From: Deltaproteobacteria bacterium UBA4427
GTDB lineage: Bacteria > Myxococcota_A > UBA9160 > UBA4427
Assembly: GCA_002390675.1 (NCBI GenBank)
Contig: DGPZ01000192.1
Coordinates: forward strand, 1-64,000
DNA: 64,000 nucleotides
Direction of reading: 5' to 3'
The position numbers were made by a program, and so were the translations under genes. Under the pieces are notes generated by a model. It did not search any database and had not been told where the DNA came from. It saw only the letters and a program-made list of their open reading frames with translations. Shown one piece after another: positions 17,654 to 25,607 of the stretch (position 1 is its first letter; every line of letters starts with the position of its first letter).

Positions 17654-18898
17654 ATGCATGAATGGAGCGAATCTCAACTGATGATCCGGGACGCCGTCCG
17701 GACCTTCGTCGAAAACGAAATCGCCCCGCATGTCGAGGAGCTCGAACACGGCGACATGCCACCCTATGAGCTCATGCGCAAAATGTACAAGACCTTCGGC
17801 ATGGACGAGATGGCACGTGCCCGCTTCGCCAAGACGATCGAAGCGGAGAAGCGCGGCGAAAAGCCGACGAAGGGCTCCGGCAAATCTCCCGACCCCGAAG
17901 CGAAAGCCGATCAGGCCGCAGCCACTCTCATCCCGATCATCGAACTATGCCGCTACTGCCCCGGCATGGTTACGGCCCTCGGTGTCAGCACGGGCTTAGC
18001 TGCAGGCGCGATCAACTCGAAGGGGACGATCGAGCAAAAAGAGCGCTGGGCCCTCGACATCATGACCCTCGACAAGATCGGCGCCTGGGCGATCACCGAG
18101 CCCGGATCCGGATCCGACGCCTTCGGTGGAATGCGCGCTTCTGCGCGACGCGAGGGAGACGAGTTCGTCCTGAACGGCTCGAAGACCTTCATCACGAACG
18201 GCCCCTTCGCCGACACCACGGTCTTCATCTGCAAGCTTGAAGAAGACGGCGTCGACACACGCGACCGCAAAATTCTCAATTTCGTGCTCGACCGCGGCAT
18301 GCCGGGCTTCGAGCAGACAAAGCCGCTCCGCAAGATGGGGATGCATTCGTCTCCAACGGGCGAGCTCTTTTTGCAAGACGTTCGGGTTGGGATGGACCAC
18401 CTGCTAGGCGAAGAAGCCGCACTCACCCGTGGCGGCGGCGGGCGCGAAGGCGCCAAGGGCACGTTCCAGACGGAGCGATCCGGGGTTGCCGCGATGGCGC
18501 TTGGGATGGTCGATCGATGCCTCGAGCTTTCCGTGAAATACGCACGCGAGCGCGTTCAATTCGAGCGGCCCATTGGCGAGTACCAGCTCATCCAAGACAA
18601 GCTCGCGCGTATGGAAGTCGCGCGCATGAATCTCCAGAACCTGGTTTTCAGAACGATCGAGCTCACCGCGCACGGAAAGACGATGACCTATGCCGAGGCT
18701 TCGGCTATGAAGCTGTACGCGGCGCGTGCTGCCGTCGAAGTGGCCATGGAGTCGGTGCAAGTCTACGGCGGAAACGGTTATATGTCCGAATACGTCGTCG
18801 AGCAATTCGCACGAGACTCGAAGGTCCTACAAATTTACGCCGGCACCGACGAGATGCAGATCCGTGCAATCGCGAAGGATTTACTTTCGCGAGGCTGA
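17654..18898 (+). CDS. Acyl-CoA dehydrogenase with isovaleryl-CoA-dehydrogenase-type catalytic Glu
   Basis: An FAD-dependent acyl-CoA dehydrogenase for the first step of beta-oxidation. The FAD/substrate motif is WAITEPGSGSDA (145-156), followed by LNGSKTFITNG (173-183); helices GHIJ and the C-terminal YGGNGYMSEY are intact. The C-terminal motif reads IYAGTDEMQ (394-402), with Ala396 where short- and medium-chain enzymes have the catalytic Glu. A glutamate in TERSG (Glu274) aligns by eye with Glu254 of isovaleryl-CoA dehydrogenase and is the likely base. A charged, Lys/Gly/Pro-rich insertion lies at about 55-88. It is divergent from the P450 gene with 152 bases between them, an arrangement for shared control. 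ATG at 17654 after AGGAGA. Confidence 0.92.
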   Translation: MHEWSESQLMIRDAVRTFVENEIAPHVEELEHGDMPPYELMRKMYKTFGMDEMARARFAKTIEAEKRGEKPTKGSGKSPDPEAKADQAAATLIPIIELCRYCPGMVTALGVSTGLAAGAINSKGTIEQKERWALDIMTLDKIGAWAITEPGSGSDAFGGMRASARREGDEFVLNGSKTFITNGPFADTTVFICKLEEDGVDTRDRKILNFVLDRGMPGFEQTKPLRKMGMHSSPTGELFLQDVRVGMDHLLGEEAALTRGGGGREGAKGTFQTERSGVAAMALGMVDRCLELSVKYARERVQFERPIGEYQLIQDKLARMEVARMNLQNLVFRTIELTAHGKTMTYAEASAMKLYAARAAVEVAMESVQVYGGNGYMSEYVVEQFARDSKVLQIYAGTDEMQIRAIAKDLLSRG

Positions 18899-19050
18899 GG
18901 CACAGCTCGCGGTTTAGTCTTCGCGCTCATTAGGCAGCCTTGGCCTTCCTTGAACTAAAGACTCGCTCTGTTCATGGGCTCTGAGTGAAACCCACCTGAT
19001 CGACGCCCAACCTACCCGACCCCGTAGAGGGTCGTACTCGGAGACTACGC

Positions 19051-19953
19051 TTGGGAATCGGCTGGATCGACATCGCGCTTGGCGGCGCGATGTTCGTCAT
19101 GATGTTTGCGATGGGACTCAGTCTCTCCACAGGGGACTTCGATCGCATCCGCTCGAATCCTCGAACAACGATCGTCGGGACGGCTGTCCAGCTCGTCATT
19201 ATGCCCATAGTGGGTATGGGACTCGCTGCGATTCTCGAATTGCCTCCTCTGTTAAGTACAGGACTAGTCATCGTCGCCGCATGCCCCGGTGGCCTCTTCT
19301 CAAACATGTACATTCATTTCGCCGGCGGAAACACGGCGCTCTCCATCACACTCACCGCGACCGCCACTATGGCCACGCTCTTCACTCTGCCCCTGTGGGT
19401 GCAGTACGCACTTATTAATTTTTCGCCCGGCGGCGTCACAACCGTTGAGATGCCCGTTCTCGACACTGCGCTTCGCCTCAGCATGCTGACGATTTTCCCC
19501 GTCGGCGTCGGCATGTTCGCGCGAAGTCGATCCCCCTCGCTTGCACGCTTTGAACGACGGCTCTCTGCCTCCGCAGCCACCGTGATCGTGATCGGTGCCG
19601 TCACCCAGGGTGCTTCTCGGCCCGACATCCCCCTCGAAGTGTTTTTGGAAGCAGCGGGAGCCGCGGCCTGGTTCGCCCTCGCGGCGATCGTGGTGGGCAC
19701 CGGCGTTCCGGCCCTCTTTCGTATCCCCGCCCGGGATACCGTCACGATCGCCGTAGAAATGATTGTAAAGAACACGATGCTCGGAATCGTGTTAGTCAGC
19801 CAAGCCATGGACTTCGAAGCGTTGATTCCGATCTTCGCCTTCGCCCTGTTCCAAACGCCTGGCGGTCTCTTCTTGCTCATCACCTGGCGCAAGCTCAAGA
19901 AGGCCGGCTACTTCAAAGAGGATCCGTCCGAAGGCCACGGAGAAGCCGCGTAG
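19051..19953 (+). CDS. Bile acid:sodium symporter (BASS) family transporter
   Basis: An inner-membrane secondary carrier of the BASS/ASBT family, which imports bile acids, steroid conjugates or organic acids with sodium. The family signature ACPGGLFSNMYIHFAGGNTA is present, with the conserved GG and SN of the crossing region, and about nine or ten hydrophobic segments fit 300 residues. I keep the TTG at 19051 because the next in-frame ATG (19090) would remove part of the first membrane segment; no strong ribosome site is visible. It follows the acyl-CoA dehydrogenase by 152 bases in the same direction and is convergent with the LLM oxidoreductase. Its place next to KstD-, P450- and FadE-like genes suggests uptake of a sterol-like acid. 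Confidence 0.88.
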   Translation: MGIGWIDIALGGAMFVMMFAMGLSLSTGDFDRIRSNPRTTIVGTAVQLVIMPIVGMGLAAILELPPLLSTGLVIVAACPGGLFSNMYIHFAGGNTALSITLTATATMATLFTLPLWVQYALINFSPGGVTTVEMPVLDTALRLSMLTIFPVGVGMFARSRSPSLARFERRLSASAATVIVIGAVTQGASRPDIPLEVFLEAAGAAAWFALAAIVVGTGVPALFRIPARDTVTIAVEMIVKNTMLGIVLVSQAMDFEALIPIFAFALFQTPGGLFLLITWRKLKKAGYFKEDPSEGHGEAA

Positions 19954-19983
19954 CAATTTGGGTTAGGCCCCGCTTCGAGACAC

Positions 19984-20850
19984 TCAGAAATACCGGATGA
20001 TCTCTTCGGCGTAGGCTTCCATGGATCGCTTCTTCTGATCGATCGTCGACGGACCGTCGAACTCAAACCAGAACGGCAAATGGATTCCGGACGTCATTCC
20101 TTCGTCTTCCATTCGGCGAAAGAGATCCACCTCCGCATCCGCGTAAAGTCCGATCAAGGTCTCGAAGGGACGGTCACCCCGCCCGGCTTCTTTGCGCAAC
20201 GTGCGCAGCGTCTCCATAAGCGCCGGGACTTCAGCTGGCGTATTGCCTGCGCCAATCCAGCCGTCCCCAACCCGCGCCGCGCGGCGCAGCGCCACTTTCG
20301 CAGTACCTCCGAAATAGAGCGGCACCGGGTGACTCGGCTTCGGACTCACAACAATCGGATCCCAGTCAAAAAACTCACCGCGGGCTTCGTAGTAGTCCCC
20401 CGTCCAAAGCCCCTGCATCACGTCGATCATCTCGTCCATGCGCCGACCCCGCGACTTAAAATCGACCCCGTAGAGGTCGAATTCCTCTCGCATCCAGCCC
20501 GCGCCGACACCTAACGCGAATCGTCCCTTCGAAAGCGTCGCGAGTGTCGCGGCTTGCTTGGCGACCTCGATCGGGTTTCGGAGTGGTAAAACATACACGC
20601 CGCAGACATAACGTAAACGCTCGGTGACGGAGGTGATCGCCGCTGCGCTGGTCCACATGTCGGGGTATTCACTGTCGGAGGTCTGTGGCGGATAGCCGGA
20701 TTCCGAATACGGATAGTCCGGCCGCATCGTCTTCGGATAAAGAGCGTGGTCCGCTCCAATCACACCCTCATACCCAAGGCTTTCAGCGAAGCGAGCTATA
20801 TCGCAAAGCTGATCCGTCTCAGCCCAAGTGATCGATTGCCAAAATTTCAT
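19984..20850 (-). CDS. LLM class F420-dependent oxidoreductase (TIGR03619-like)
   Basis: A luciferase-like monooxygenase-fold TIM-barrel enzyme predicted to use reduced F420 (or FMN). Typical segments are ARFAESLGYEGVIGADH, the loop VCGVYVLPLRNPIEVAKQAA, LGVGAGWMREEF and PLYFGGTAKVALRRAARVGDGWIG. The ATG at 20850 starts MKFWQSITWAE, a family-like N-terminus; the in-frame extension to 20898 is not typical. The length of 288 residues is normal. It lies between the BASS transporter (convergent) and a small zinc-ribbon gene on the same strand. Substrates of such enzymes vary widely; oxidation of an alcohol or reduction of an enone in a lipid pathway is possible but not shown. Confidence 0.9.
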   Translation of the reverse strand: MKFWQSITWAETDQLCDIARFAESLGYEGVIGADHALYPKTMRPDYPYSESGYPPQTSDSEYPDMWTSAAAITSVTERLRYVCGVYVLPLRNPIEVAKQAATLATLSKGRFALGVGAGWMREEFDLYGVDFKSRGRRMDEMIDVMQGLWTGDYYEARGEFFDWDPIVVSPKPSHPVPLYFGGTAKVALRRAARVGDGWIGAGNTPAEVPALMETLRTLRKEAGRGDRPFETLIGLYADAEVDLFRRMEDEGMTSGIHLPFWFEFDGPSTIDQKKRSMEAYAEEIIRYF

Positions 20851-20926
20851 ACCGCGGACGCACCTCAATACGGTTCCGCGAAGGTCCAACGACGCCACGA
20901 ATTCGTAGCGAGGACGGACTCAATAA

Positions 20927-21091
20927 TCAGTATGGGCGGGGTTTGTCATCGCCCGGGCGCAGACCGTTCGACGAAAGTGCAGTCTGCAGCTCCTCGTGGC
21001 AACCCTGACAGAGCGCATGGCTCGTCGGTGCGATCCCGAGTCCCGCAGCTATTTGAATTATAGTTCCACACCAAGCGCAAATCTTGCTCAT
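20927..21091 (-). CDS. Small zinc-ribbon-like protein (54 residues)
   Basis: A short gene: ATG at 21091, preceded on its strand by a GAGGGGAAGG ribosome site, ending in TGA at 20927. The product starts MSKICAWCGT and contains a second pair in SHALCQGC, so Cys5, Cys8, Cys28 and Cys31 make a CxxC...CxxC treble-clef or zinc-ribbon site. Short proteins with CxWCG...SH(G/A)xCxxC are common near bacterial regulators, and their role is unknown. It lies 76 bases upstream of the LLM gene on the same strand, so the two may be co-transcribed. I take it as real because of the ordered cysteine pattern and ribosome site. Confidence 0.65.
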   Translation of the reverse strand: MSKICAWCGTIIQIAAGLGIAPTSHALCQGCHEELQTALSSNGLRPGDDKPRPY

Positions 21092-21397
21092 GCCTTCCCC
21101 TCATTCAGATCGCCCCTCGCAGAAGGAGACCGTCGTCGTCGGTTACCCCGACGGGTTTGGACACACACTCTCCTGAACCGAAACGCGCGCCCGCGGAGAC
21201 AACCCGCAACCAAAGGTCACCACAACGCGCGATTTTGTCTATACGGTTTTCCCCCTATCACGCGGATTGAAAACTACGGGTTACGAAAGCCACACTGATT
21301 TGAAGTCGCGGTCGCAAAACGCGACACTCGGGACGCGCACGCGACAAGGCGATACCCGGGGCGCACACGACCCGTGCCCTAAGGAGCTGACGAGCAA
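21092..21397. other. Intergenic region, divergent promoter area
   Basis: About 305 bases between the zinc-ribbon gene (minus) and the hydroxyacid dehydrogenase (plus), so promoters for both should lie here. A CG-rich stretch at about 21300-21370 has repeated CGCGAC words. I see no clear operator or RNA. Confidence 0.4.
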
Positions 21398-22462
21398 ATG
21401 AGCGAGCAAGCATCTCAAAATCCGATCCGTGTCTGCCTCGGATTTCCGCCCTTTCATGCGCAGGCGTATCTCACCCGCTTAGAAGCCATCGAAGGCGTTG
21501 AAGCGACGATTCTTCCAATCGATCCCGGCGGCGACTGGGCTTCCCAGGCTGCAGAGGGACCCTATTCGGAACCGCCGCCCTGGGGCGCCTCCGTAGCCGC
21601 GGAGCGTGCAGCGGCGCTGGCTGAGTGCGATGTTCTCACGACGCTGCACGCGCCCGACCGACTCTTTGAGCGCGCACCGAAGCTCAAGTGGCTTCAGGCC
21701 TGCGGAGCCGGAGTCGAACAATTTGCCACGGCCGGGATCGACCAGGACCGCGTCATCCTCACGAACTGCACCGGCGTAAGCGCGGGATCCATGTCTGAGT
21801 GGGTGATAGGACGCCTGCTCCAAGTCTGGAAGCGTTTCCGCGAAGCCGACGCCTACCAACAGGGTCACAAATTCGAACGCTCCTACGGCCGCACTTTCGC
21901 CGGATCGACCATCGGCATCGTCGGTCTTGGCGGAATCGGCCAAGCCGTCGCCTCCCGCGCACGTGCACTCGGATGCCGCACGCTTGGCCTGAAGCGAAGC
22001 GCTAAGCCCGGCGACGTCTCAGAGCATGTCGATGAACTCTTTCCCAGGGAAAAGCTTCACGAGCTGCTCGCGCAGTCCGACGCCGTCATCATCTCGGCGC
22101 CGGCGACCGCGCAGACGCACCATATGATCGACGCGGCAGCGCTTGCGGCGATGCCTCGGCATGCGGTGCTGGTGAATGTCGCGCGGGGCACTTTGGTCGA
22201 TGAGGTGGAGCTCGCTCGCGTGATGCGGGATGAACCGCTTGCGGCAGCAGTGCTCGATGTCTTTGATCCTGAACCGCTCAATTCTGCGAGCCCGCTCTGG
22301 GATCTCCCGAACGTTTACGTCTCGGCGCATTCCTCGGTTTCTGTGGATCGCTATATGGATGATGTTTTCGCGCTCTTCCTCGACAACCTCGAACGCTTCC
22401 AAAATGGAGGCGCGCTTCGTAACGAGATCGACATGAACAGCCTCGGTTTCGTAGCGCCCTGA
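21398..22462 (+). CDS. NAD-dependent D-2-hydroxyacid dehydrogenase
   Basis: A cytoplasmic dehydrogenase of the D-isomer specific 2-hydroxyacid family (reduces a 2-oxoacid, oxidises a D-2-hydroxyacid). The NAD-binding motif GIVGLGGIGQAV is central, followed by HMIDAAALAAMPRHAVLVNVARGTLVDE in two parts, which holds the catalytic arginine; the glutamate is expected near DPEPLN and the histidine in VSAHSS. At 354 residues it is slightly longer than usual. ATG at 21398 follows AAGGAGCTGA. It appears monocistronic; the hairpin at 22555 downstream has its T-run on the opposite strand. The specific substrate (glyoxylate, hydroxypyruvate or other) is not clear. Confidence 0.9.
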   Translation: MSEQASQNPIRVCLGFPPFHAQAYLTRLEAIEGVEATILPIDPGGDWASQAAEGPYSEPPPWGASVAAERAAALAECDVLTTLHAPDRLFERAPKLKWLQACGAGVEQFATAGIDQDRVILTNCTGVSAGSMSEWVIGRLLQVWKRFREADAYQQGHKFERSYGRTFAGSTIGIVGLGGIGQAVASRARALGCRTLGLKRSAKPGDVSEHVDELFPREKLHELLAQSDAVIISAPATAQTHHMIDAAALAAMPRHAVLVNVARGTLVDEVELARVMRDEPLAAAVLDVFDPEPLNSASPLWDLPNVYVSAHSSVSVDRYMDDVFALFLDNLERFQNGGALRNEIDMNSLGFVAP

Positions 22463-22554
22463 ACACGCGAAATCATTGAAAGCCCCCGGAGCGAATCGAA
22501 GCCCTCCTTGCTCGAAGCCCCTACAAGCGCGAACCCATAGAACTCGCGGGGCTC

Positions 22555-22591
22555 AAAAAAAACAGGCGTCGTACCCGAGGTACGACGCCTG
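22555..22591 (-). terminator. Intrinsic terminator for the bfd gene
   Basis: A 13-base-pair perfect stem, CAGGCGTCGTACC (22563-22575) and GGTACGACGCCTG (22579-22591), with a three-base loop CGA. Read on the minus strand it is followed by eight T (A-run at 22555-22562), so it ends transcription of bfd. On the plus strand it lacks a T-run, so it should not end the dehydrogenase transcript well. Confidence 0.9.
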
Positions 22592-22651
22592 CTAAATTCG
22601 CTTGAGTCGAACACCCTATTGGATGCCTGAGCTCCTGGATAAATCTTCGGA

Positions 22652-22876
22652 CTAGGCCATCGGAAGCAGTACTTCGTTAGGCATCGCCGCCGTGGCCGTC
22701 TTCTCGTGCTCACGCGCCAGCGTGTCATTCACGACCTGCTTCACGTTCGTACGGCAACCACCGCAGCGCATGCCAGCGCCAGTCGCGCGAGCGACCTCTC
22801 GAGGCGACGTGGCGCCTTCCCTTACGAGGTTGCGAATCTGTCGGTCGGTGATTCCACGGCAGTGGCAAACGAGCAT
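22652..22876 (-). CDS. bfd: Bacterioferritin-associated ferredoxin, [2Fe-2S]
   Basis: A Bfd-type small ferredoxin that donates electrons to bacterioferritin to release stored iron. The ATG at 22876 gives 74 residues starting MLVCHCRG, with cluster ligands Cys4, Cys6, Cys38 and Cys41 (CHC...CGGC), the Bfd pattern, and the helix-turn-helix-like fold between them (ITDRQIRNLVREGATSPREV). A 16-residue in-frame extension upstream is not needed. A strong Fur-type operator lies at 22957-22981 and a terminator at 22555-22591, so the gene is a complete single unit likely derepressed in iron starvation. No bacterioferritin gene is in the window. Confidence 0.9.
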   Translation of the reverse strand: MLVCHCRGITDRQIRNLVREGATSPREVARATGAGMRCGGCRTNVKQVVNDTLAREHEKTATAAMPNEVLLPMA

Positions 22877-22956
22877 TCTGAGGATTCCTTTTAAAAGCCC
22901 GAGCGGTAATCGAGTCGGGGGCACCGGCTCCGGGGAATCAAGATAATATGGCTATG

Positions 22957-22981
22957 GAAAATGATAATCAATGTCATTTTC
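22957..22981. promoter_or_regulatory. Fur box upstream of bfd
   Basis: GAAAATGATAATCAATGTC (22957-22975) matches 16 of 19 positions of the classical Fur consensus GATAATGATAATCATTATC. It also lies in a wider inverted repeat, GAAAATGA ... TCATTTTC (22957-22964 and 22974-22981, nine-base spacer). It is 81 bases upstream of the bfd ATG on the minus strand. The SnoaL-like gene at 23165 on the other side might also be affected, but it is nearly 200 bases away. Confidence 0.85.
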
Positions 22982-23164
22982 ATCTTTGGTCGATTTTTTT
23001 CTGAGATCGAGCCGCAGCCACGCCAGGGACCGGATCTCTAGATTCCGTAATAAATCCAGATGCTTGTGAACTCCAATTGCCCCTGGGGGTCGGGGTTGCC
23101 CCCTACAATACTTCCTCTTCGATGGATAGAATCCGCTTCCAACGCAGATGAAATGGAGAACGGA

Positions 23165-23650
23165 ATGACCACAGAGGATCTGGTTGAGGTCGAGCGAATC
23201 AAGCAGCTGAAGGCTCGCTACTTCATGCTGATGGACCAGAAACGCTGGGATGAGTGGGCCGATGTTTTCTGCGAAGACGTGATCATAGATACGACCGAAG
23301 AGGGCTCCCCCCTCATTCATGGCCGTCAAGCTTTCCGCGACTACCTCCCCCCGATCCTCGAGAACGTCACGACCTGCCACCAGGGCCATACGCCGATTAT
23401 CACCCTGACCTCGGCCACTGAAGCCTGTGGCATCTGGGCCATGGAGGACATGCTCTGGTGGCCCAAGGGCTCGCCCATGGAGCATCTCTGGGGACTCGGC
23501 TGGTATGACGAGCGATACCGAAAGGATGCCGACGGCGAATGGCGCATCGCCCACCTGATCCTTCGCCGCATCCGAGTCGAGATCGACGGACAGCAGGTGG
23601 GGCTAGGCGATCGGCCGGCCAGTGGGGATCGTACGAACGCGCCCAGCTGA
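23165..23650 (+). CDS. SnoaL-like (NTF2 fold) protein
   Basis: A second NTF2-fold protein. The domain opens with VEVERIKQLKARYFMLMDQK, has FCEDVIID after it and ends with a YDERYRKDADGEWRIAHL strand, the usual SnoaL_4/BaiE-like order. The ATG at 23165 (161 residues) has GGAGAACGG just upstream; earlier in-frame starts at 23060 or 23153 are less likely. It is the first of five genes in the same direction, 85 bases before the isochorismatase-like gene. Possible roles are isomerase, dehydratase or ligand binding; no catalytic residues can be assigned from this sequence alone. Confidence 0.8.
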   Translation: MTTEDLVEVERIKQLKARYFMLMDQKRWDEWADVFCEDVIIDTTEEGSPLIHGRQAFRDYLPPILENVTTCHQGHTPIITLTSATEACGIWAMEDMLWWPKGSPMEHLWGLGWYDERYRKDADGEWRIAHLILRRIRVEIDGQQVGLGDRPASGDRTNAPS

Positions 23651-23735
23651 CTAGGATCTTCTAGAGACGTCGGGCCGCCCCTTCGCACGATCGCGTGGGC
23701 CGCTTGCGTCTAAAAAGACTTAAAGGAATCAGACC

Positions 23736-24353
23736 ATGCCGAGCCTCGAAGAACTGGTGCAACCCGGACGCGCCGCCATCCTTACTATGGAAATGCAAAG
23801 AGCGGTCGTTGGCGATCTGACTTCACTTCGCGCACTAGCGGATGTGATCGCTGGACAGGGCGTCCCCGCGCGACTCGGTGGCCTCGTCGAGTCCGCTCGT
23901 CGCGCAGAAGTCCCGGTGATCCATTGCCGCGCCGCCTTCGCGGCGGATCGACGCGGCTCCTACCGCAACGTGCCCATGGTGAATTACCTGCTGAAGAATC
24001 CAGAGCATATGGTCCTCGGCGAACCCTCAACCGAGGTCATTCCGGAGCTCGGCCCCGAACCAGGCGACCTCGACTGCGTGCGACTTCACGGCATGTCCCC
24101 TTTTACCGGTACCGACCTCGATCCCAAGCTCCGGTCTCTCGGCGTGGATACGGTGATCGCGACAGGCGTATCCCTGAACGTGGGTATTCTCGGACTTGTC
24201 ATCGAGGCCATTAATCATGGCTACCATGTTGTCCTCGTGAAGGACTGTGTCGGCGGTTATCCGCCCGAGTACGCCGAGATGGTGTTGGAACACAGTCTCA
24301 AACGAATCACGACGCAAACCACAGCCGAGGCGCTTCAACAAATCTGGAGTTAG
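23736..24353 (+). CDS. Isochorismatase-fold protein lacking the usual catalytic residues
   Basis: A cysteine hydrolase-fold protein of the isochorismatase superfamily. The fold is visible in the order LTMEMQRAVVG (about 16-26), EVPVIHCRAAF, HGMSPFTGTDLDPKLRSLGV, IATGVSLNVGI and YHVVLVKDCVGGYPPEY. By eye the catalytic Asp of the DMQ motif is Glu19, the Lys before the HxxSAF-like segment is Leu117, and the nucleophile Cys of GVCTN is Ser146. So the nicotinamidase triad is not conserved. True isochorismatases also lack the Cys but keep Asp and Lys. At 205 residues it is full length with intact core, so it is not decayed. It may bind a ligand or use another chemistry. ATG at 23736, ribosome site AAAGGA. 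Confidence 0.85.
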   Translation: MPSLEELVQPGRAAILTMEMQRAVVGDLTSLRALADVIAGQGVPARLGGLVESARRAEVPVIHCRAAFAADRRGSYRNVPMVNYLLKNPEHMVLGEPSTEVIPELGPEPGDLDCVRLHGMSPFTGTDLDPKLRSLGVDTVIATGVSLNVGILGLVIEAINHGYHVVLVKDCVGGYPPEYAEMVLEHSLKRITTQTTAEALQQIWS

Positions 24354-24450
24354 TTCTCGGTTAGATTCGACTCGATCGGCTGAGTCGGCCAGCCGGGCGT
24401 CTTTCGGCCGCCATTAGGCCTCATATTCCCTCACCCCGAAAGCGAGTCCA

Positions 24451-25542
24451 ATGTCTAGCCCCCCGATCGACTTCCAAGTTAACCGCGACAAGTTTAGCGA
24501 TGTCCGTTTCGACGCCGGCGCACCGATCGACAACCTCGCCGAGGGCCAGGTGCTCTTCAAGGTCAATGCTTTCGCTCTGACCTCGAATAACATCTCCTAT
24601 GCCGCCGCGGGAGACATGCTGAACTACTGGGGTTTCTTCCCTGGGCCGAACCGATGGGGGCGCATCCCGGCTATGGGTTTCGCGGATGTCTTAGCTTCGC
24701 GCAATTCTGAAGTCACCGAGGGCGCTAGGGTGTTCGGCTTCTTTCCGATGAGCCGGCATCTCGTGATCGATGCGCAGCCGACCAAATCGGGGATGGTCGA
24801 CGGCGTGGCACACCGCGCAGAACACGCCCCGATCTACCGCACCTATTCCTACACCGATCGCGACGGGCTCTACGATGCGGACCTCGAGGACCAAATCATG
24901 TTGCTTCGCGGGCTCTTTATGACCTCCTTTCTGGTCGACGACCTTTTTGCCGACGAAGACTTCTACGGTGCGGAAGCCTCGATCATCACGAGCGCGTCCA
25001 GCAAAACATCGATCGCTCTGGCCCATCTCGGCGCGGTGCGTGCTCGCGGCCCTGTCATCGGCCTGACGTCGACGCGCAACCAGGACTTCGTCCGCAAGCT
25101 CGGCTGCTACGACGAAGTCGTGCTCTACGACGAACTCGACCGCCTAACGGAACTGGTACCCGCCGCGGGCGCCGTCATGACCGACATGGCCGGCAACGGC
25201 GAAGTCGTCGCTGGCGTCCACGAACGCCTGCAGGACAATCTCAAATACTCGTGCACTGTCGGCGGGACCCACTGGGACTCCCCACCTCGAAAGGCCGATC
25301 TCCCCGGCCCGACGCCGGAATTCTTTTTTGCCCCTTCGCGCATCGTGAAGCGGACACAGGATTGGGGCGCAGGCGGACTACAGGAAAAACTCGGAACGTC
25401 CTGGCGGGCCTTCGCTTCGTTCAGCAATCAGTGGATGAACGTCCAACATCACGCGGGCGAAGAAGCACTCGAGCGCGTGTACCAAGAAGTGCTCAGCGGC
25501 GCGCTCAACCCGAGCGACGGCCACGTTATTAGCCTTTGGTAA
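24451..25542 (+). CDS. DUF2855 family protein (MDR/quinone-reductase-like)
   Basis: An uncharacterised protein of DUF2855, distantly related to the medium-chain dehydrogenase/reductase fold. Recognised from VLFKVNAFALTSNNISYA, followed by YWGFFPG with RIPAMGFADVLASR, the mid-part FGFFPMSRHLVI, and TSASSKTSIALAHL where MDR enzymes bind the nicotinamide cofactor. The length of 363 residues is normal. ATG at 24451 after CGAAAGCGAG. It is the third of five co-directional genes; 97 bases separate it from the isochorismatase-like gene and 65 from the VOC gene. A redox role in a catabolic pathway is plausible but unproven. Confidence 0.88.
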   Translation: MSSPPIDFQVNRDKFSDVRFDAGAPIDNLAEGQVLFKVNAFALTSNNISYAAAGDMLNYWGFFPGPNRWGRIPAMGFADVLASRNSEVTEGARVFGFFPMSRHLVIDAQPTKSGMVDGVAHRAEHAPIYRTYSYTDRDGLYDADLEDQIMLLRGLFMTSFLVDDLFADEDFYGAEASIITSASSKTSIALAHLGAVRARGPVIGLTSTRNQDFVRKLGCYDEVVLYDELDRLTELVPAAGAVMTDMAGNGEVVAGVHERLQDNLKYSCTVGGTHWDSPPRKADLPGPTPEFFFAPSRIVKRTQDWGAGGLQEKLGTSWRAFASFSNQWMNVQHHAGEEALERVYQEVLSGALNPSDGHVISLW

Positions 25543-25607
25543 CGAAACTATGTAGAGGGTGTTAGCCCGGGCCCGATTGGGACCATGAGGCACCCACAGG
25601 AGATCCC

